Shown here one piece after another: positions 23,364-28,921 of a stretch of 28,921 nucleotides of DNA (positions are counted from its first letter, which is position 1; the number at the start of each line of letters is the position of its first letter). Under the pieces are notes generated by a model, which was not told where the DNA came from, ran no database searches, and saw only the letters and a program-made list of their open reading frames with translations. This DNA comes from an uncultured Lachnospira sp. Its GTDB lineage: Bacteria; Bacillota; Clostridia; Lachnospirales; Lachnospiraceae. Made by a program: the position numbers and the translations under genes. The DNA lies in assembly GCA_934358235.1 (NCBI GenBank), contig CAKRKK010000005.1, positions 1 to 28,921 of the forward strand, given 5' to 3'.

Positions 23364-24722
23364 ATGGATATAAGAAAGGGAAAAGGTAGATATAAAGCCG
23401 CAATGATAAAAGAAGGCAGAAGAAATACTGAGTCAGCAGCACAAGGCATAAAAAATGCAATAAATAACAGGAATATTAATGGTAAGCAGTTAAAAAGATA
23501 TATGCCGGCAGGAATAATAGTTGTAATTATTATAGCGATAAAACTGCTGACAGCTAAGGATATACAGCATAACGCAGTAAGCAGCATTGAAAGACCTGAA
23601 CCGGGAGAAGCTGCTAAAAATATCGCAATTGAGGTTTATGATGAAACAGGTAAATTACAGACAACGGTTGCGGCATCTGTTGAACCAAGAAAAATGTCAG
23701 AGGAAGAAACAAATGCCTGCTTTGATAATGCTTATAAAGAGCTGCTAGACAGTATGCTAAAGGATAATAATTCAACAGAAGCTGTTACAACAGACCTGTA
23801 TATGCCGGATTCACTAATGAATGGACTTATCAGGGTGAGTCTGTATCCATCAGATTATACAGTTATTGATTATGATGGCACAGTATATAATGAAATGCTT
23901 AAAAAAGGTGATACAAAAGAGGTATCAATAAATTACGTGCTGCAATATGAGGAATATGACAGGCAGGGTACGATTGAACTGATAGTCAGGCCATTAGAGG
24001 ATATGCAGCAGGAGGAACTGTGTGAGGATGCAGAGAATAAGGTTATACAGAAGGCAGTAGATAGTTCTGTTAATGTTAATACAGATGATAAAAAGGCAAG
24101 CCTGCCGGAGCATATAGGAGAAAAAAAGGTATATTACAGATATGTAAAGGAAAAGGTTCCGTATGTTACTTATATAATGATATTGGCTGCTGTTGTTGCA
24201 CTTGTATTGTATAGAAATAAACTTAATGACAGGAAGCAGCAACAGAAACGTATAAAGGAGCTTCAATATGATTATTCAGAGCTTATATCCAAGCTTACGC
24301 TGTTATTAGGGGCAGGCATGACCATCAGAAGGGCATGGGAAAAGCTGGTGGAGGATTATATAAAGAAAAAAGAAAACGGGGCGGCAACTAAGCAGGTATA
24401 CGAGGAAATGTATATAACAGATTGCAATATAAAGGCTGGAATATCAGAATATAAGGCTTATGAAGAATTCGGACATAGATGTAATACAAGAGAATATTTA
24501 AAGCTTGCTTCGTTATTACAGACCAATCTTAAAAGGGGTACTAACAGATTAAGGGAATTGCTTTATCAGGAATCCTACGATGCCTTTGAGCAAAGAAAGA
24601 ATATTGCCAGACAGAAGGGAGAGGAAGCAACAACGAAGCTGCTTATACCAATGGTCATGATGCTGCTGGTAGTAATGGTTATAGTAATGATACCTGCAGT
24701 TATGAGCTTTTATCTTACATAA
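23364..24722 (+). CDS. tadC: TadC-like platform protein with N-terminal extracytoplasmic domain
   Basis: 452 residues, much longer than classic TadC. Order: a basic N-terminus (1-45), a membrane segment (about 46-63), an extracytoplasmic domain of about 200 residues (70-265), a second membrane segment (YIMILAAVVALVLY, near 270-283), the T2SSF domain (YSELISKLTLLLGAGMTIRR; LKRGTNRLRELLYQ), and a C-terminal membrane segment (426-451). The T2SSF part is clear. The outer domain is acidic, has two cysteines (in TNACFD and ELCEDA) and ends in YYRYVKEKVPY; I do not recognise it. Starts at ATG 23364 or ATG 23403, neither with a strong ribosome site. Lies 40 bases after tadB. Pilus platform role is firm; the function of the outer domain is unknown. 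Confidence 0.83.
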   Translation: MDIRKGKGRYKAAMIKEGRRNTESAAQGIKNAINNRNINGKQLKRYMPAGIIVVIIIAIKLLTAKDIQHNAVSSIERPEPGEAAKNIAIEVYDETGKLQTTVAASVEPRKMSEEETNACFDNAYKELLDSMLKDNNSTEAVTTDLYMPDSLMNGLIRVSLYPSDYTVIDYDGTVYNEMLKKGDTKEVSINYVLQYEEYDRQGTIELIVRPLEDMQQEELCEDAENKVIQKAVDSSVNVNTDDKKASLPEHIGEKKVYYRYVKEKVPYVTYIMILAAVVALVLYRNKLNDRKQQQKRIKELQYDYSELISKLTLLLGAGMTIRRAWEKLVEDYIKKKENGAATKQVYEEMYITDCNIKAGISEYKAYEEFGHRCNTREYLKLASLLQTNLKRGTNRLRELLYQESYDAFEQRKNIARQKGEEATTKLLIPMVMMLLVVMVIVMIPAVMSFYLT

Positions 24723-24746
24723 TTACAGGAGTAAATAAGACAAAAT

Positions 24747-24776
24747 AGAATGAAACAGAATAAAACAGAATGAAAC
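24747..24776 (+). repeat. 10-bp tandem repeat upstream of the pilin gene
   Basis: Three units AGAATGAAAC, AGAATAAAAC, AGAATGAAAC, followed by a partial AGAA, in the 75-base gap between tadC and the pilin ribosome site (AGAGG near 24784). Purine-rich and unstructured; it could keep the leader open for efficient pilin translation. No promoter was identified in it. Confidence 0.7.
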
Positions 24777-24797
24777 AGAAAGAAGAGGAATAAAACT

Positions 24798-25022
24798 ATG
24801 GAAGGAATTATTAAAAAAACAGGTTGTTGTATAACGGAGGCATTCTTAAGAGCTGGCAGAAAAGCAAAGAGCTTCTGGGAGGAAGAGGATGGAATGGGAG
24901 TTGTTGAGATAGTGCTTATTATAGTGGTTCTCATAGGACTGGTTATAATATTTAAAAGCCAGATTACAACACTTGTTAATAAGCTTTTAGCCAAGATGTC
25001 AAGTCAGGCTAATAAAATATGA
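24798..25022 (+). CDS. flp: Flp-type major prepilin
   Basis: A 74-residue prepilin. A 32-residue leader that includes a basic part (RAGRKAKSFW) and acidic end (EEEDG) precedes the class III cleavage site G32/M33, with the conserved glutamate at +5 (MGVVE) and a hydrophobic helix VVEIVLIIVVLIGLVIIF. The predicted mature pilin is about 42 residues, a normal size for Flp pilins; the usual tyrosine after the +5 glutamate is replaced by isoleucine. The leader is longer than in proteobacterial Flp, as in other monoderm examples. Cleaved presumably by the A24 peptidase encoded at 19774. The stop overlaps the next start (ATGA). Confidence 0.88.
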   Translation: MEGIIKKTGCCITEAFLRAGRKAKSFWEEEDGMGVVEIVLIIVVLIGLVIIFKSQITTLVNKLLAKMSSQANKI

Positions 25023-27127
25023 TGAAGCATAATGGTGGGTATATTGAGCGTGGGTTGTTATATGCTGTATCAGAAGGGGTATATGTGTGTGAAGCGCAGA
25101 TTACAGTTATGGCAGCAATGGTTTTTATGATAGTCATATCCTTTGTTACAACGTGTGTGAATGCAGCGGCAATGTCGGGGTACAATACGATTATAAAGCA
25201 GGCCTGCAGCCTTTCTGATGAATCTGTATTTAGCGCATATAGTAATGACTTGTTAAAACATTATGATATATTTGCATTGAAAAAATCAGACATTATGAAC
25301 GAAAAAGTGTATCAATATATAAAAACTAATATAAATACATATTCAAAGGATATCGAGCTTATAAATAGTGAATATAACAGCTATGGTTATATGACAGATG
25401 ATGGTGGGACTGGTGTTGAAAAACAGATTGTAAGCTATATGAAGAGTGGTGGTTATGCAGATATCATAAGAGATTACAATAGCGTGAGCGAAAGTATAAA
25501 ACAGTCATCAGGGGCTGCAAAGACGGCTGATAACATCGTGGCTGCCAGGGATACAGCATATCAGGGCTGGAGGGAGATGAATAAGCTTCTGATATTATGC
25601 AGAGATATTGGTGATAAGGAAAACAGTATAGCTGACAGTATAGCGGATTATATAGCTGAGTGTAAGAAAGAGAAGGAAGATATTATAAATGAAACGGCAA
25701 CTGATGAAGAAAAGGATGATAAGGAAAAGTCTGATGAGGTAAGTGAAACTGGTGAGGAGGCGTTCTACAAGCTGAATAAACAGTTGGCGGACATATCCGG
25801 CGGTATACGGGAAATGTCGGATGAGGCCGCAGGGATAATAGAAGCCCTTGAAGAATATAAAAGCCAGTCAGAGCAGAGAATAAGGGAATGCTATGAGGAG
25901 CTTGAAGCCTTAAGAGAAGACCTTGGGGAAACACTCTATCAGGAGCTGCATAATGATTTAGAGGCTATGCTTGAAGGACAGAATGCCACAGAGCTTCCAT
26001 CGGTAAATGATGTCAGAGAAGCAATATATACTGATAATTCGTTATTGGATAGTCTTTTGGATGAAGGACAGCTTATAAATACTATGAAAACAAGGGCAGA
26101 AGCAGGCGGATCTGATGTTGTCAGCTTCAAAGTAAGAATGCTGGCAGATAAATATAGCAGATATATTAATGAAGATAATAATAATGATAATAGTACAGGT
26201 GCATTAAAACAGCTATATAGTCTGTTAAAGGAAGGAATTGCTGGTCTTGTGATACAAGGTGATATATCGGATAAGGTGATAGATTATGATGGGCTGGCAG
26301 TTGATACGGTATCAGGTAATGCTGTGGATAGTGACATATCTAATATGGCAGTAAGGTCAGCATTAGTCAATGAATATATATTATCCAGATGTACAAGCTA
26401 TATAGATTATATTGATGGAAAGGTGGAGGATAGTCAGGTAAGAATACCGGAGACTGGAATACAAAAGCAGTTAGATTATGAGATTGAATATATTCTATGT
26501 GGAGAGAAGTCCGACAGGGATAATCTTAAAGCAGTATTGACAAAGCTTTCGATTGCAAGAGAGGCTGTTAATCTTTCGTATCTGATAACAGATAGTGTTA
26601 AAAAACAGGAGTGCTTTACATTAGCTCTTAATATGCTTGGATATACTGGAAATATGCTGCTTATAAAGGCTGTTCAGTATCTTATTATGTCAATATGGGC
26701 ATATGCTGAGTCCATAGTGGAATTAAGACAGATATATAAGGGCGGCAGCATTGATATAGTCAAAAATGCTGGTAACTGGAAAACGGATATTGATGGAATT
26801 ATGAGTATAAGCAATAAGAAGTCTGGTAATTCATCTATACAGGATACGTTTAGTAAGTGGGAGGATAATACGGCTGATAAAGAGAATAAACCGGATGGGC
26901 TGAATAGAGTTGATTATAAAGAATGTATGAGACTTCTGCTTCTTATACAGAATAGAACGAATAAGAATGCACGTATTATGTCGGTTATGGAGCTTATGAT
27001 GATATCGCTTGGACATAGTGGTTTTAGAATGAAGGATTATATATATAAAGCAGAAGGGGAAGCAGCATTTACATATGTGAGAAATAAACAGATTTACAGA
27101 CAGAAGCTTGTATATTCGTATGCTTAG
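25019..27127 (+). CDS. DUF5702-like Tad-associated membrane protein
   Basis: A 702-residue protein with one strong membrane segment near the N-terminus (about 27-48, MAAMVFMIVISFVTTCVNAA) preceded by EAQITV, which resembles the pilin-like TadE/TadG start. The rest is predicted extracytoplasmic: a Glu/Lys-rich coiled-coil region (about 215-320), then mixed helices; a hydrophobic patch (LLIKAVQYLIMSIWAYAES) lies near 550. Proteins with this layout (DUF5702) occur in Tad loci of Lachnospiraceae; their function is unknown, but they may be large minor pilins or surface anchors. The ATG overlaps the flp stop by four bases, so the two are translationally coupled. Family call is from context and the N-terminal pattern. 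Confidence 0.72.
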   Translation: MMKHNGGYIERGLLYAVSEGVYVCEAQITVMAAMVFMIVISFVTTCVNAAAMSGYNTIIKQACSLSDESVFSAYSNDLLKHYDIFALKKSDIMNEKVYQYIKTNINTYSKDIELINSEYNSYGYMTDDGGTGVEKQIVSYMKSGGYADIIRDYNSVSESIKQSSGAAKTADNIVAARDTAYQGWREMNKLLILCRDIGDKENSIADSIADYIAECKKEKEDIINETATDEEKDDKEKSDEVSETGEEAFYKLNKQLADISGGIREMSDEAAGIIEALEEYKSQSEQRIRECYEELEALREDLGETLYQELHNDLEAMLEGQNATELPSVNDVREAIYTDNSLLDSLLDEGQLINTMKTRAEAGGSDVVSFKVRMLADKYSRYINEDNNNDNSTGALKQLYSLLKEGIAGLVIQGDISDKVIDYDGLAVDTVSGNAVDSDISNMAVRSALVNEYILSRCTSYIDYIDGKVEDSQVRIPETGIQKQLDYEIEYILCGEKSDRDNLKAVLTKLSIAREAVNLSYLITDSVKKQECFTLALNMLGYTGNMLLIKAVQYLIMSIWAYAESIVELRQIYKGGSIDIVKNAGNWKTDIDGIMSISNKKSGNSSIQDTFSKWEDNTADKENKPDGLNRVDYKECMRLLLLIQNRTNKNARIMSVMELMMISLGHSGFRMKDYIYKAEGEAAFTYVRNKQIYRQKLVYSYA

Positions 27128-27243
27128 AAGAATACTGCCTTTTTATGCAAGAAGCTGCTTATATTGGCAGGTTTAGCAATTACCTGAGATTAAAATACAT
27201 AGGGAAGGAGAAAGATAAGACTTAATCTTATACATTTATAAGT

Positions 27244-28221
27244 ATGATGTTTATAACGCCAAAAAAACGTAAACACAACAATAATAAAGCAAATTCCTAT
27301 AAAAAGGCAGTTAAACAGCAGCTAATTAAGAAAAAAGCCTGTATAGACGCGTCTGTCACAGTAGAAGCAGCAATTGTTATACCTGTATTTATATATGCAG
27401 TTATGGCGGTAATGTATTTTATACAGGTTATGGCAATACGTGCACACGTTAATGATGCGCTGTATATAACACTTAGGAAGAGCGCGGGCTATGCCTATGC
27501 TTATGAGAACCTTGGAGAATATGCAGCAAAGAAAGCACAGGAGAGTGGAATTGCTGATGGCAGCACTATAGACAGCAGTAGTGGAACAATTAAAAAGGGT
27601 ATGGCTGTGGAAACTATACGAAGAATGTTTTTAAAGGAGCTTGGCGATGGATATGCAGAGCAAAATAATATTGCAAATGGAGCTGCGGGCTTTATATTTA
27701 TAAGCACAAAAGTGTTACAGGGCAATTCGGTTATAGATATAAAGGTTTCCTATTACATAAAAAATCCCTTCGATATATTTGGTCAGTCAAAGATTAAAAT
27801 AGCAGACAGAAAGCGGATAAATGCATGGCTGGGTGAGGATAAGGATGGATATGCTAAAACACAGACAGAAGAAGCTGAATATGTATATATTACAGCAAGT
27901 GGAGAGGTGTATCACACAGATAAGGAATGCACGCATCTGCTAAGATACATTAAAAGCTGCGAAGGCAGCGAAATAGCTAAGCTAAGAAACAGCTCTGGAG
28001 CCATGTATTATCCCTGTCAGCAATGTAAGACGGATACATCAGATACATCAGATGTAAGCAGTGATGCCGGGGAAGGGGATTATATTTATTACACAGAGTA
28101 TGGCACGCGCTATCATAATAATAACGAATGCACAGAGCTTAAACGTGATATTCAGAAAGTAAGAAAATCAAGTGTCAGCAATAGAAGAGCATGCATAAAA
28201 TGTGGCGGACAGGCTGGTTAA
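27244..28221 (+). CDS. TadE-like pseudopilin with duplicated Cys/His module
   Basis: 325 residues. A basic N-terminus of about 33 residues precedes SVTVEAAIVIPVFIYAVMAV, the TadE hydrophobic helix with its conserved EAAIVIP. A middle extracytoplasmic region follows (to about 210). The C-terminus holds two related modules: VYITASGEVYHTDKECTHL ending in CQQC (about 213-262), and IYYTEYGTRYHNNNECTEL ending in CIKC (about 279-321). Each has YH-x4-C and CxxC, a probable zinc-binding set similar to a motif appended to various secreted bacterial proteins. The ATG at 27244 (or 27247) has no close ribosome site; AAGGAG is 33 bases upstream at 27205-27210, with a hairpin (ATAAGA/TCTTAT, 27215-27231) between. 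Minor pilin role is by analogy; the modules' function is unknown. Confidence 0.8.
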   Translation: MMFITPKKRKHNNNKANSYKKAVKQQLIKKKACIDASVTVEAAIVIPVFIYAVMAVMYFIQVMAIRAHVNDALYITLRKSAGYAYAYENLGEYAAKKAQESGIADGSTIDSSSGTIKKGMAVETIRRMFLKELGDGYAEQNNIANGAAGFIFISTKVLQGNSVIDIKVSYYIKNPFDIFGQSKIKIADRKRINAWLGEDKDGYAKTQTEEAEYVYITASGEVYHTDKECTHLLRYIKSCEGSEIAKLRNSSGAMYYPCQQCKTDTSDTSDVSSDAGEGDYIYYTEYGTRYHNNNECTELKRDIQKVRKSSVSNRRACIKCGGQAG

Positions 28222-28257
28222 TAAGTAAAAACAGCTTATAAATTGCAGGAGGTACAT

Positions 28258-28689
28258 ATGTTTAAAATAACATATCTTATTATATGTCTTATTATACTTT
28301 CCTATAGAGATATTAAATACAGAAATGTTCCGGTTATATGGCTTGTGTTTATGGGAGCTGCCATACCGGTAATGTATGCGGGTGATTATTTTTTATGCGG
28401 ACTAAGGACGGATGGCATAAGAATAACAATTTCTGTTATAGTGGCAGCTCTTTTCGTTTTTATATCAGTATTTACTTCCTTAATTGGTGAAGCAGATGGG
28501 ATAATAATTGGATATGTATGTATGCTTACAGATGTGTATGAAGCAGTTATGGCGGTGTTTATATCATTTGTAGTGCTTGCAGCCGCAGGTGTGCTGCTTA
28601 TGCTTTTAAAGAAGCTGGATATAAAAAAAACAATACCCTATGTTCCATATCTTTTCTTATCCTGCCTGTTTACTTTATTAATTACTTAA
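28258..28689 (+). CDS. Second A24 prepilin peptidase-like protein
   Basis: A 143-residue integral membrane protein. SYRDIKYRNVP near residue 18 carries the first aspartate of an A24 protease, and SLIGEADGIIIGY near 79 the second, although the usual GxGD reads GEAD. About five membrane segments. ATG 28258 is fixed by AGGAGG at 28247-28252; an upstream in-frame TTG at 28243 lies over the ribosome site. It is shorter than the first peptidase (19774) and lies beside the TadE-like genes, so it may process those pseudopilins while the first one processes Flp. This division of work is inference; the altered motif also leaves activity uncertain. Confidence 0.75.
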   Translation: MFKITYLIICLIILSYRDIKYRNVPVIWLVFMGAAIPVMYAGDYFLCGLRTDGIRITISVIVAALFVFISVFTSLIGEADGIIIGYVCMLTDVYEAVMAVFISFVVLAAAGVLLMLLKKLDIKKTIPYVPYLFLSCLFTLLIT

Positions 28690-28737
28690 GACTTGGCTGG
28701 CATTAAAAGCATTATATGGCAGCAGTCAGGAGGAAAT

Positions 28738-28921
28738 ATGCATACAATAGAAAATGCGGTAATAATACCAGTATTTACATTGATAATAGTTGCACTTATA
28801 AGTGTTAGTGGTTATATGCACGACAGGGTGGTAATGCAAAATATTCTAAACCAGACAGCAATTGAATGTGCTAATCAGATGACAGAGGATGAAGTAAGAC
28901 AGCTATTAATAAAAAGTGAGA
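28738..28921 (+). CDS. TadE-like minor pilin (3' end outside the window)
   Basis: Only 61 codons are visible, read directly from the sequence: the frame opens at ATG 28738, with AGGAGG at 28728-28733, and stays open to the window end. The protein begins HTIENAVIIPVFTLIIVAL, a short leader with the TadE-type ENAVIIP motif, a hydrophobic helix, and then a polar region (MHDRVVMQNILNQTAIECAN). It is probably another TadE/TadF pseudopilin of the same operon and a likely substrate of the adjacent peptidase-like protein. Full length and C-terminal domains cannot be seen. Confidence 0.75.
   Translation, partial: MHTIENAVIIPVFTLIIVALISVSGYMHDRVVMQNILNQTAIECANQMTEDEVRQLLIKSE

Noticed and set aside
23005..23460. 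Hydrophobic minus-strand open frame opposite tadB and tadC
   Set aside because: Hydrophobic only because it is antisense to AT-rich coding DNA; both plus-strand genes are supported by domains and operon context.

Overview
The window is AT-rich chromosomal DNA from a Gram-positive anaerobe, most likely a member of the Lachnospiraceae (class Clostridia). The evidence is the gene set and order (uvrC-hprK-ROK glucokinase-murB-rapZ-whiA), the clostridial indolepyruvate:ferredoxin oxidoreductase, the spore maturation pair spmAB, the monoderm type Tad pilus locus with a DUF5702 protein, strong GGAGG type ribosome binding sites, and a consensus sigma-A promoter. The genus cannot be fixed from sequence alone. 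No rRNA, tRNA, CRISPR array, transposase or phage gene was seen. No stretch longer than about 265 bp lacks a gene; the longest is 19136-19400.

Layout. (1) 1-2098: the end of an ABC exporter operon, with two membrane proteins (the first cut by the window edge) and a BcrA-type ATPase, closed by a terminator. (2) 2137-6349: an acyl/aryl-CoA ligase followed by iorA and iorB, closed by a terminator; probably interconversion of arylacetates and aryl-2-oxoacids. (3) 6420-13295: a housekeeping run from a clear sigma-A promoter, with uvrC (DNA repair), hprK (carbon catabolite control), ROK glucokinase, murB (peptidoglycan precursor), rapZ and whiA. (4) 13380-16730: a metal-linked group with a CobW/G3E GTPase carrying five 18-residue His/Cys repeats, a terminator, a second G3E-like P-loop protein whose C-terminus resembles the YcgQ/TIGR03943 family, and a NudC-like Nudix hydrolase. 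(5) 16761-17965: spmA-spmB behind a sequence close to a sporulation sigma-E promoter. (6) 18038-19637, minus strand: a membrane-anchored GH25 muramidase and a small DUF2508 (YaaL-like) protein. (7) 19774 to the window end: a Tad/Flp pilus operon, in order prepilin peptidase, TadZ, TadA, TadB, TadC with an extra extracytoplasmic domain, Flp pilin, DUF5702 protein, TadE-like protein with two Cys/His modules, a second prepilin peptidase-like protein, and a second TadE-like minor pilin cut by the window edge.

How they fit. The Tad genes form one assembly line: peptidase matures the pilin, TadA powers the TadB/TadC platform, TadZ localises it, and TadE-like and DUF5702 proteins supply minor or surface parts. 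The most unusual items are the GTPase/YcgQ-C fusion, the expanding His/Cys repeat in the CobW protein, the bitopic TadC with its external domain, the TadE-like protein with two putative zinc modules, and the missing ATG start of tadB. All functional statements are from sequence reading; no database search was run.
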